DNA of 28,625 nt from the NCBI GenBank assembly GCA_964431735.1, contig CAYSLJ010000099.1:1-28625 (forward strand). Direction: 5' to 3'. The notes beneath the pieces were generated by a model, which was not told the DNA's origin, did not search any database, and saw only the letters and a list, made by a program, of their open reading frames with translations. Within the stretch, counting starts at the first letter, position 1. The number at the start of each line of letters is the position of its first letter. Source of the stretch: CALARM01 sp964431735 (GTDB lineage Bacteria > Vulcanimicrobiota > SpSt-956 > JAKJGF01). Below are positions 8,180 to 15,156 of this stretch, piece after piece. The position numbers and the translations under genes are program-made.

Positions 8180-8392
8180 TTATCCCTGATTTTGTTCAGC
8201 TTCTATCTGCCTGTCACATGTATCAAGATAATTTTTCCATAATCGTTTCTTACACTCAGAGCAGATAGTATGACTTATGTCCTGAATAATATCTGAAGTT
8301 TCCGTCCATATACCTGTATCAATATCTTTTACTTTTCTGCACCAGGCACATTGTTTTAATTTATACCTGGCTTTTTTTATAATATCTATAAT
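8180..8392 (-). CDS. Small zinc-ribbon-like protein, probable ATT start
   Basis: A 70-residue frame with CAWC at 15-18 and ICSEC at 44-48, preceded by a His at 41. The pattern CxWC...SHxICxxC is a small metal-binding module I know from the ends of response regulators and sensor proteins in environmental bacteria. Here it stands alone as the last gene of the prepilin operon, 67 bases after the stop at 8460. An in-frame TAA closes the frame upstream, and no ATG, GTG or TTG lies between that stop and CAWC. A strong purine site (GAAGGGGGG) is followed by 7 bases and ATT at 8392-8390. ATT is a known rare start (infC). A mutated ATG or a sequence error is the alternative. Bidirectional terminator follows. 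Confidence 0.65.
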   Translation of the reverse strand: MIDIIKKARYKLKQCAWCRKVKDIDTGIWTETSDIIQDISHTICSECKKRLWKNYLDTCDRQIEAEQNQG

Positions 8393-8459
8393 AAAACTTC
8401 CCCCCTTCAGATGTTAGTAAGAAAATATCCGTATCAGACTTTCACAGGTGAAGGTCACA

Positions 8460-9848
8460 TCAATACCCATAAGACCATGACCAGGTTATATTATTATTAT
8501 CAACTCCATTATTTATCTTTATCTTTTGGGAATTATTCAGATATGGTGGATATTGCAGATTTCCATTTCCTTTAAATTCAACATTATCTCCAATAATAGC
8601 TCCATACATAGTCCCCTGGCCGGTATAAGTTACATCTCCATCCGGATTATATACAATACCATATGTTTCACCCTGGCCGGACACTTCTATATCAGTATAT
8701 CCACTGACTTCTGGATTGTAAGAAGGATTGGTAGTTTTTCCATTACTACCATAAATTATAATATCTGAAGCAAGAGTGGTTTCATTTGAGGGACGCATTA
8801 TAGATTGTCCGGTAAATTTAAACGTGTGACCTGCTTCACAGTATATCTCTACAGGTATAGGATTACCCTGAGCATCATTGCTAATAGACAGTCTTATATC
8901 AAGCTTTGATGCTGCTTTAAAATCAGATGCAATAACATATTTTCCTGATTTAAAAACCAGAACGGAATTATTTCCTCCGCCAACAGTCCCACCGCCAAAA
9001 TCATAAGCATAACCCGGTTCCAGTGTAACTGTCTGATTATTACTTATAGTAATAGTACCTGGATATAAAGTAAAAGATGGAGCCGTTATATCAGTCATAA
9101 GTGGGATCGGTGCAGGTAATACAAGGGTACCTTTATAATTAGATGAGCTAATTCCTCCTGAAACAACATCGTCGATAGTATTGGGATCATTACCACCATA
9201 GATATATCCATTGACAACAGTATTATGTCCCGTACTTATAGCACCTGATGCTGTAGAATTTACAGCTATATTTGCATAGGTATTGGGATCAGACGAATTA
9301 TAGCCTGTACTGACAACCTTACCGTTACCTGTAAATCTTATAGAAGTCTTTCCAGTTATAGCATTGGGAACAAGGGGTACTTCTTCCAGGAGGGCACTTC
9401 CTATAGCTATAACCCTTGCTTTGGATTTATAATTTGCAGAACTAACATATCCGCAGTAGCCCGTGGCAACAATTTCAACTTTTCCAGCGGGAATATTCGG
9501 TATAACACCGCTTATGGATGGTACAGACGTAGTTCCATTTATATTATTTTTTATCTGAACCTCGTAATATCCGCGGATTTTCTGGTCTGTAACAGTATAA
9601 GTAGTTAAAGGAGTAGGAGGTAATGGTGTATTACAATCAGGATCCTGTTCCACCATGTAAATAGCATAAGAGACACCGGCTTTGGCTGCTTCTACGGCTG
9701 TTATACTGTAATTTTTCTTTGTTATTACATTTGCCAGAGTCATACCTCTTACAACAAGAGCAGTCCCCAGAATAGCAATAAGAACAAGGGACATAATAGT
9801 AATAGCTATTCCCATACCTTTCTGGTTTTCAAATAACTTTTTCAACAT
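8460..9848 (-). CDS. PilX-like prepilin protein with C-terminal beta domain
   Basis: A 462-residue protein. The N-terminus NQKGMGIAITIMSLVLIAILG is a prepilin-type leader and helix as in PilX proteins: basic leader, Gly before the mature start, no Glu5, and a long hydrophobic segment (residues 11-33), then a helical segment with EAAKAGVSYA. From about residue 150 it is Gly/Asn/Thr-rich and beta-like, with repeated motifs FTGNGK, VSGQGETYGIVYNP and GAIIGDNVEFKGNG, resembling DUF7305-type domains attached to PilX-like proteins. It would sit in the inner membrane as a minor pilin or pseudopilin, possibly carrying a surface domain. Start: AAGGAGGT 7 bases before ATG. Third of three consecutive prepilin genes. 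Confidence 0.8.
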   Translation of the reverse strand: MLKKLFENQKGMGIAITIMSLVLIAILGTALVVRGMTLANVITKKNYSITAVEAAKAGVSYAIYMVEQDPDCNTPLPPTPLTTYTVTDQKIRGYYEVQIKNNINGTTSVPSISGVIPNIPAGKVEIVATGYCGYVSSANYKSKARVIAIGSALLEEVPLVPNAITGKTSIRFTGNGKVVSTGYNSSDPNTYANIAVNSTASGAISTGHNTVVNGYIYGGNDPNTIDDVVSGGISSSNYKGTLVLPAPIPLMTDITAPSFTLYPGTITISNNQTVTLEPGYAYDFGGGTVGGGNNSVLVFKSGKYVIASDFKAASKLDIRLSISNDAQGNPIPVEIYCEAGHTFKFTGQSIMRPSNETTLASDIIIYGSNGKTTNPSYNPEVSGYTDIEVSGQGETYGIVYNPDGDVTYTGQGTMYGAIIGDNVEFKGNGNLQYPPYLNNSQKIKINNGVDNNNITWSWSYGY

Positions 9849-9871
9849 ATTCTTTACCTCCTTAATTTATT

Positions 9872-10585
9872 TTAATTACTCATATTCATAGTAAAGGAAA
9901 CAATAATAGAGTTATAAGATGTATTTGGATTATTGGGATCAAAGTTGCTATTTGCTTTTTCAGATATTATTATATCTACTTTCAATGGTAATTTAGTTCC
10001 TATAACAGACGGAGGAATACCTGTAGAAGAAACGCCTATTTCAGGGAAATTCAAATCTCTTACTCTATGAGCTATAATCATTTTTTGAGTATAATCTGTT
10101 CCACCTGTAATAAAACTGTTTACTCCCAGTCCACATGGAAGTGGTATAATACTGCCTGTTGTGCCTCCTGAAGGATCCTGTAAAAATTCTCTTCTGCACA
10201 GAGCCTTTTCATTTGACTTTTCATCTGTATCTATATAATAACATACATACTTATACCATATAGATTTTGCAGTATTGGGGTCAATCTGAAATTCATTATT
10301 CTGGTTAAAATCTCTGGCAGAAGCAAATATTATTCCTGTTGGTTGATTAACATCAGAAGGATTATATATACTGGCAGTTTTATAAGATGATTCCATAAGT
10401 TCTCTCGACATTTTTGCCAGTGCAACAGAAGCATCCTGCTGCATATTGGAAAGACTTGATTGAGAAAGATAGCTTTTTTTAAGAAGCAATCCTATACCTG
10501 CTATCATGGTAAACATAATACCCATAACAGATATGGTTATAAGGAGTTCTACTGCAGTAACACCTCTCTTCTTTTTTATAGTCAT
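9872..10585 (-). CDS. PilW/GspJ-like prepilin protein
   Basis: About 237 residues. It begins MTIKKKRGVTAVELLITISVM: a short basic leader, Gly-Val cleavage site and Glu5 of the mature protein, the classic type IV prepilin signal (N-methylation motif), cut by PilD-like peptidase. A transmembrane helix covers residues about 8-30, then a segment with MSRELMES as in PilW/GspJ proteins, and a beta-rich C-terminal domain. An upstream in-frame start at 10630 would overlap the preceding gene; AAAGGAGGTG with proper spacing marks 10585 as the start. It lies 13 bases from the preceding prepilin gene, so the two are cotranscribed. Confidence 0.82.
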   Translation of the reverse strand: MTIKKKRGVTAVELLITISVMGIMFTMIAGIGLLLKKSYLSQSSLSNMQQDASVALAKMSRELMESSYKTASIYNPSDVNQPTGIIFASARDFNQNNEFQIDPNTAKSIWYKYVCYYIDTDEKSNEKALCRREFLQDPSGGTTGSIIPLPCGLGVNSFITGGTDYTQKMIIAHRVRDLNFPEIGVSSTGIPPSVIGTKLPLKVDIIISEKANSNFDPNNPNTSYNSIIVSFTMNMSN

Positions 10586-10598
10586 TTCTGCACCTCCT

Positions 10599-11066
10599 TT
10601 ATATACCGGAATTTCCCGGATTAACGACAATAGTTACAAGTTCTATCTGTCTGAGCCTGCCACCACCGGAAGCAATACCACGTCCCATAGTATGTTCATT
10701 CCAGGTTACTCTCACATTTAGATTATACATCTTACCTGTTGTAGAAGGTGTACATGGTGACGTAGCGACATTAACCTGAAACGTTGTAGAACTAACAACT
10801 CTATTTACATTGGTTGTTACAACTACAGGTTCTGAATGGCCTGTAGAAGCAAGCTGGCCTTTAACCTGGTTCCATCTGACAGTGGTCGGAGTGGCATAAA
10901 GTTCCATATATGATTGAGCAATCTGCTGTGCAAGGAGTCTGTTCTGTGAGCTTTTTATAAAAATTCCTGTCCCCGGAACTACCTGCAATATGGAAAGAAA
11001 TCCCATAGAAAGAACTATGATTGAAATCATTGCGTCTATCAGGGTAATACCCTTTTCTCTAATCAT
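10599..11066 (-). CDS. PilV/GspI-like prepilin protein
   Basis: A 155-residue protein with a prepilin leader MIREKG followed by ITLIDAMISIIVLSMGFLSI. The fifth mature residue is Asp where most prepilins have Glu (TLIDAM against TLIEVM), a conservative change. The helix is followed by a small beta domain. Proteins of this size and form (PilV, GspI) initiate or prime pili or pseudopili together with PilW/GspJ and PilX/GspK types, all three of which are present here in the usual order. GGGGGG lies 7 bases before the ATG. The core pilus genes (PilB, PilC, PilD, PilQ) are not in the window. Confidence 0.82.
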   Translation of the reverse strand: MIREKGITLIDAMISIIVLSMGFLSILQVVPGTGIFIKSSQNRLLAQQIAQSYMELYATPTTVRWNQVKGQLASTGHSEPVVVTTNVNRVVSSTTFQVNVATSPCTPSTTGKMYNLNVRVTWNEHTMGRGIASGGGRLRQIELVTIVVNPGNSGI

Positions 11067-11112
11067 ATAACATCCCCCCTTTTTTCATTCTTTATAAAAT
11101 TCATCTGTATAA

Positions 11113-13077
11113 TTATTTTAAACTGGAAGACATAAATACAAGACTCATAGGAGTCACAACAGGGCTGGCAATTTTATTATTAGTTTTATTATCTATATCA
11201 CACATATAGATATAATTTAAGGCATGGTCAAAGGTAGTTGTGCCGACATAAAGTTGTTTTCCGTCTTTAGAAAAAACAAGACTGCATGGTATATTTTGAA
11301 ATTTCATTTTATTTACAACTTTATCATCTATAAGTGATATAAGAAGAACTTCCTGCGGTTTCTGGCACATTACAGCAAGTAATTTCTTATCTTTAGAATA
11401 AGCAATTTTACCAGGCCCATCACCTGTCTCTATTCTGGAAACAACCTGTCTTTTCTCACCATCTATAACAAGTATCTCATTTTTATCTATTATCGATAAA
11501 TAGATTTTATTATTAATACCGGAATTAATTATATCTACAGGGGTACCATCAATCTTTATGGAAGCGAGTAAATTTCCAGTAATTTCCATAATGTCTACAG
11601 TCATAGAATCTCTGTTAACTACAAAGAGTTCATTACCTGTAGAAGAAAAACAAACTGAAACAGGCCCTTTGCCTCCACTTTTTAATGTAGCTACAGGATT
11701 ATTATAATCTGTATCTACAAGGGTTACAGTATCTGAACTTCTGCCGGTTACTGCAAGATAATTCTGAACAGGAGAAAAGCTCAACCCCTTCGGCTCATTA
11801 CCTACTTTTATTTGTGTTACTATTTGATTTTTTCTGGAGTCAAAACATTCAATGAGATCGGAACCGGATGTTACATAAACATATTTACCATCTCTACTCA
11901 GGATTGCATCTCCAGGTAGTTTATATTTTGTCTTAACAATTTCTATGGCATCTGGTTTTTTCATATTCATTGAACCTATGCTGCTGTTGCCTATAATTAT
12001 AATTCTCTCTTCTTTACCTGTTCTGGAAGAGGCAAACATTATGGCAACACCTGCCAGACATAACACAAATATGGCAGCAATGGCTATTAACTGATTCATG
12101 TGGGCATACCAGATTTTTTTTATATTCCAGGAAATAGAGCTACATAGTTCTCCTATGAAAGATTGTTGTCTGGCTTCCATCGTTTTCCCTGTTTCAATCT
12201 TCTGCTTCATTTTTATAGTCACAGACCTTGCTACACCTGCATCAAAAGAAATATTCTCAAGTAATTCCTTAACTTCGGAAATCTTCTGTATTCTTTTATC
12301 CTGATTGAATTCTATACATTTTGTAGCAATATCGCCCAGTTCTTTTTTACCTCTCAGAGGAGAAAAATTCAGGGGATTATTTCTGGGATCTTCCTTTGTT
12401 AACATATAATACAACAGGGCTCCCAGGCCGAAGATATCAGCCCTGGTATCAACAGGCTTTAACCCATACTGCTCAGGTGCCGAATATCCGGGAGTTCCCA
12501 TATATTTATTATGGGAAAATCCTTTATCTAACATTCTTGAAAGTCCGTAATCTGTCAGCTTTATTTTTCCGTTACCGGTAAAAAGTATATTTTCAGGTTT
12601 GAGATCATAAAATATGACCGGCCCTTCAGCAGAATTATGAAGAGTAGAGAGGGCATCACATATCTGAAGAGCCCAGTCTTTAATTTTATCAAAAGGTATA
12701 TCTTCACTATATTCTTTTATAGCCTGAACCAGGTTTATTCTATCTGCATTTTCCGCCTCAGTAACAATATAAACCCTGTATTTCAGGAATTCCTTTTCAT
12801 CTTCTGTAAAAATATCAAATACAGGGCTCAGGTTTTCATGACTTATATTAATAATATGTTTAATTCTATCTTCAAGCGTTTCTATAACTTCTTTCCTGAA
12901 TTTATCATCAGATATGGAAAATACAAGTTCCCTTATTAAAACATTTTTTTCAGGGTTATAAATATCAAAGGCTATATATGCAAGATCATTTTCTTCACCT
13001 TCACCTGATAAAACCTGAATAATTTTATATTTTTCTTCGAGAATAGTGTCTTTAGATAATCGTGTAGTTTCTCTCAT
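11113..13077 (-). CDS. Membrane Ser/Thr kinase-like protein with YVTN beta-propeller
   Basis: About 654 residues. Residues 10-275 are a Hanks-type kinase domain with YDLKPEN (catalytic Asp about D158), TDYGLSR in the DFG position, GTPGYSAPEQ and a late Arg. The usual beta-3 lysine is an arginine (VLIREL, about R49) and the glycine loop is weak (SGEGEEND), so ATP use is doubtful. A transmembrane helix lies at about 330-350, followed by roughly six YVTN-type beta-propeller repeats (for example GNEPKGLSFSP), predicted outside the inner membrane. ATG 13077 has AAGG 8 bases upstream; GTG at 13095 is an alternative with poor spacing. First large gene of the operon with three prepilins, so it may control or sense pilus assembly; that is inference. 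Confidence 0.87.
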   Translation of the reverse strand: MRETTRLSKDTILEEKYKIIQVLSGEGEENDLAYIAFDIYNPEKNVLIRELVFSISDDKFRKEVIETLEDRIKHIINISHENLSPVFDIFTEDEKEFLKYRVYIVTEAENADRINLVQAIKEYSEDIPFDKIKDWALQICDALSTLHNSAEGPVIFYDLKPENILFTGNGKIKLTDYGLSRMLDKGFSHNKYMGTPGYSAPEQYGLKPVDTRADIFGLGALLYYMLTKEDPRNNPLNFSPLRGKKELGDIATKCIEFNQDKRIQKISEVKELLENISFDAGVARSVTIKMKQKIETGKTMEARQQSFIGELCSSISWNIKKIWYAHMNQLIAIAAIFVLCLAGVAIMFASSRTGKEERIIIIGNSSIGSMNMKKPDAIEIVKTKYKLPGDAILSRDGKYVYVTSGSDLIECFDSRKNQIVTQIKVGNEPKGLSFSPVQNYLAVTGRSSDTVTLVDTDYNNPVATLKSGGKGPVSVCFSSTGNELFVVNRDSMTVDIMEITGNLLASIKIDGTPVDIINSGINNKIYLSIIDKNEILVIDGEKRQVVSRIETGDGPGKIAYSKDKKLLAVMCQKPQEVLLISLIDDKVVNKMKFQNIPCSLVFSKDGKQLYVGTTTFDHALNYIYMCDIDNKTNNKIASPVVTPMSLVFMSSSLK

Positions 13078-13116
13078 AAGTTTCACCTTTTTCACATCCT
13101 TTTCAATAAAAATAGA

Positions 13117-13338
13117 TTATTCATTCTCTGTATAATCACTGCAACGCCAGATTCCGCCTTCTGCTCCGGCAAAAACACAGGTTTTATTTTTTATACAATT
13201 AGAACATAAACCTCCGGTATAATCTCTGGCTTTATTGTAAACAGAAATAATAGTATGTTCCTCTGTTCCTGAATGGCTACCACAGAATGGAAGATAAAGG
13301 TATATATCTTCATAAATGTATTCACTGATCTTTAACAC
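13117..13338 (-). CDS. Small cysteine-rich protein (CxxC...C)
   Basis: A 73-residue protein whose C-terminal half reads LCSNCIKNKTC and then GGIWRCSDY: four Cys in the order CxxC-x5-C-x(n)-C, a likely metal site. Short proteins with the pattern CxNCxxxxxCxxxxxEGGxWxCxxY occur in many anaerobic and environmental bacteria beside signalling genes; function unknown. The start is GTG at 13338, supported by AAAGGAG 7 bases upstream; no ATG fits. It is the first gene of the kinase-prepilin operon, 39 bases before the kinase start. The operon thus begins and ends with small Cys-pair proteins. A -10-like TATAAT sits just upstream at 13367-13362. Confidence 0.78.
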   Translation of the reverse strand: MLKISEYIYEDIYLYLPFCGSHSGTEEHTIISVYNKARDYTGGLCSNCIKNKTCVFAGAEGGIWRCSDYTENE

Positions 13339-13361
13339 AGGATTTCTCCTTTATCACAAAG

Positions 13362-13367
13362 ATTATA
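13362..13367 (-). promoter_or_regulatory. Possible -10 box of the kinase-prepilin operon
   Basis: TATAAT on the minus strand, 24 bases before the GTG start at 13338. The -35 region 17 bases further upstream (TTATAT) is weak. Placement before the first gene of the operon is the main support. Confidence 0.35.
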
Positions 13368-13497
13368 GAATGAAAATTCAATTAATATAATGGCAAATTC
13401 TGTACCAACAGGAAAGTTACCGTTACAGAGCAATAATTTTCTCTTTACAGTATAAGGAATTGAATAGCAAATAAAAAATTTTAAGGAGAAAAAAATC

Positions 13498-13584
13498 ATG
13501 AAAAAAACATTTTTTATCGGGGAAATATACCTCGGTGGGGAATTTTTACCCATTTTTTCAGCTATCAATATAGATACTTTATAA
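13498..13584 (+). CDS. Candidate 28-residue small protein
   Basis: A short frame divergent from the kinase operon. It starts ATG 8 bases after a strong AAGGAG and ends TAA at 13582-13584. It begins MKKTFFIGEIYLGGEFLPIF and is mildly hydrophobic, with a single KK at the front; it could be a membrane-associated microprotein or a leader peptide. Support beyond the ribosome site: a heptad tract begins exactly at its stop codon, as it does for most longer genes in this window. No homologue is recognised. The alternative is a chance frame in the leader region of the divergent operon. Confidence 0.45.
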   Translation: MKKTFFIGEIYLGGEFLPIFSAINIDTL

Positions 13585-13645
13585 TCGTGACGCGTAACGT
13601 GTAATGCGTGACGGGTGGTTCGTGATGCGTGATGCGTGATGCGTT
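13583..13645. repeat. GTGACGC/GTGATGC heptad tract
   Basis: About nine units, mixing GTGACGC, GTAACGT, GTAATGC and GTGATGC, with the conserved left flank TATAATCGTGACGCG. It begins on the stop codon of the 28-residue frame. Confidence 0.9.
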
Positions 13646-13651
13646 AAATAA

Positions 13652-13737
13652 AGTTGAGGGTTGAAAGTTGAGGGTTGAGAGTTTTAAATCAGTCAACTTA
13701 TAAACCTTAAACTATAAACTCTCTTCAACCTTCACGA
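13652..13737. repeat. GTTGAGG heptads with inverse arm overlapping the ntrC-type stop codon
   Basis: Heptads of the type GTTGAGG/GTTGAAA (13653-13683) are followed by inverse units TATAAAC, CTTAAAC, TATAAAC and TTCAACC, ending TTCACGAC. GAGAGTTT and AAACTCTC give the core of a hairpin. The right end supplies the TGA of the NtrC-type gene (complement of 13732-13734). Confidence 0.75.
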
Positions 13738-15075
13738 CTCCTCATCAATCTTCAATTTTTTCAATTTTTCTCTGAGAGTTTTTCTGTCAATACCCAGTAT
13801 CTCTGCTGCCTGTGTTTTATTTCCTCCCACACTTGACAGAACATTGGATATATATTCCACTTCCACTTCTGCAAGGGGCCTGTTAAAGCCGGACGTTCTC
13901 AGTGCCGAAAAACGCATAAGAGAAGGTAAATCAGGGACTTCTATTAAATCTCCGTCTGTCATAACTACAAGGCGATTGATTACATTCTCAAGTTCTCTTA
14001 TATTTCCGGGCCAGTGATAGTTTTTAATAACCTGTATGGCATTATCAGAGAAAGCCGGCACAGTTTTACCTGTTTCTCTGGCAAACTTTGCAGCAAAATG
14101 ATATGTTAATAATACAATATCTTCTCCTCTTTCACGAAGTGGCGGGAGATCAATAGTAATAACATTCAGTCGAAAATATAAATCTTCCCGGAAGGTACCC
14201 TTTTTTACAAGTAACTGAAGATCCTTATTTGTTGCAGCAAGAACCCTTACATCTACTTTTCTTGTTTTTGAAGAGCCTACCATACAGACTTCTTTTTCCT
14301 GAAGAACACGGAGCAGTTTTGCCTGCATGGCAATACCTGTATCACTTATTTCATCAAGAAATATAGTTCCTCCGTCAGCAGTTTGAAAAAAACCTGCTCT
14401 TGTTTCTGTAGCACCGGTAAAAGAACCTTTTACATGTCCGAAAAGCTCACTTTCAAGTAAACTTTCCGGTATACCGCCACAGTTTACAGGGACAAAAGGA
14501 GAAGCGGCACGGCTTCCGGTATAATGTATCGCTCTGGCAACAAGCTCTTTTCCCGTACCGCTTTCACCGGTGATAAGAACAGTAGCAGATGTTGAAGCAG
14601 CTTTCTCTATATCGGAAAAAATCTTTTTAATTGCTACAGACTGGCCTATTATGCCGTAAGGAGCAGGGGGAATATCAGTTAATTTATTTCTTGCCCTCCT
14701 GAGCATGATTTTATCCATTACCCGCTTTACAGCAGCAAAAAGTTCGTCAGATGTAAAAGGTTTGGACAGATATTCCTCTGCGCCAGTCTTTACGGCCTCG
14801 ACAGCACTTTCAATAGATGCATAACCGGTAATCATCATAATTTCCGTATCTTTAAAATTTTCCCTTACATGCCTTATCAGATCCATACCGCTTACCTTTG
14901 GCATGCGAAGATCTGTGATTACAAGATCAACCATCATGGTTTCAAGAATCTTAATAGCTTCTCCCACACCTGAAGCAGTAAAAACCTCATATCCCTGAGA
15001 TGTGAGATTTCTCTGGAAAACTTCAAGTGTATTAATTGAATCATCAACAATTAAGATGCGTCCTTTTTTAGACAC
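13732..15075 (-). CDS. NtrC-family sigma-54-dependent response regulator
   Basis: A 447-residue protein with three domains in the standard order. The receiver (5-120) has D11-D12, phospho-acceptor D55 and K105. The AAA+ domain (about 140-365) has Walker A GESGTGKE (170-177), Walker B GGTIFLDEIS with D241-E242, and the sigma-54-contacting loop written GSFTGA (217-222) in place of the usual GAFTGA. A Fis-type helix-turn-helix (NKTQAAEILGIDRKTLREKL) closes the protein. It activates sigma-54 promoters when phosphorylated, surely by the sensor kinase encoded just upstream. Its stop codon TGA is part of a heptad unit (TCGTGA). The start ATG has only a weak ribosome site. Confidence 0.95.
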   Translation of the reverse strand: MSKKGRILIVDDSINTLEVFQRNLTSQGYEVFTASGVGEAIKILETMMVDLVITDLRMPKVSGMDLIRHVRENFKDTEIMMITGYASIESAVEAVKTGAEEYLSKPFTSDELFAAVKRVMDKIMLRRARNKLTDIPPAPYGIIGQSVAIKKIFSDIEKAASTSATVLITGESGTGKELVARAIHYTGSRAASPFVPVNCGGIPESLLESELFGHVKGSFTGATETRAGFFQTADGGTIFLDEISDTGIAMQAKLLRVLQEKEVCMVGSSKTRKVDVRVLAATNKDLQLLVKKGTFREDLYFRLNVITIDLPPLRERGEDIVLLTYHFAAKFARETGKTVPAFSDNAIQVIKNYHWPGNIRELENVINRLVVMTDGDLIEVPDLPSLMRFSALRTSGFNRPLAEVEVEYISNVLSSVGGNKTQAAEILGIDRKTLREKLKKLKIDEES

Positions 15076-15097
15076 TTACACACACCTTCCCTGTATT

Positions 15098-15156
15098 CAT
15101 GACGTGTTATGCGTCACATTAAAGTTATTTCTTCCCGTCACCCGTTACCCGTTACG
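15098..15156. repeat. Degenerate heptads between kinase and regulator genes
   Basis: A weak copy at 15098-15118 (GACGTGTTATGCGTCAC) and a TCACCCG/TTACCCG tract at 15134-15156. The latter contains the stop codon of the sensor kinase: the minus strand reads ACG TAA CGGGTAACGGG, so the final Thr codon and the stop come from repeat sequence. Confidence 0.75.

Noticed and set aside
13332..13568. 78-codon minus-strand frame upstream of the Cys-rich gene
   Set aside because: It has a TTG start without ribosome site, overlaps the well-supported GTG start at 13338, and runs antisense to the 28-residue frame; its composition is not protein-like.
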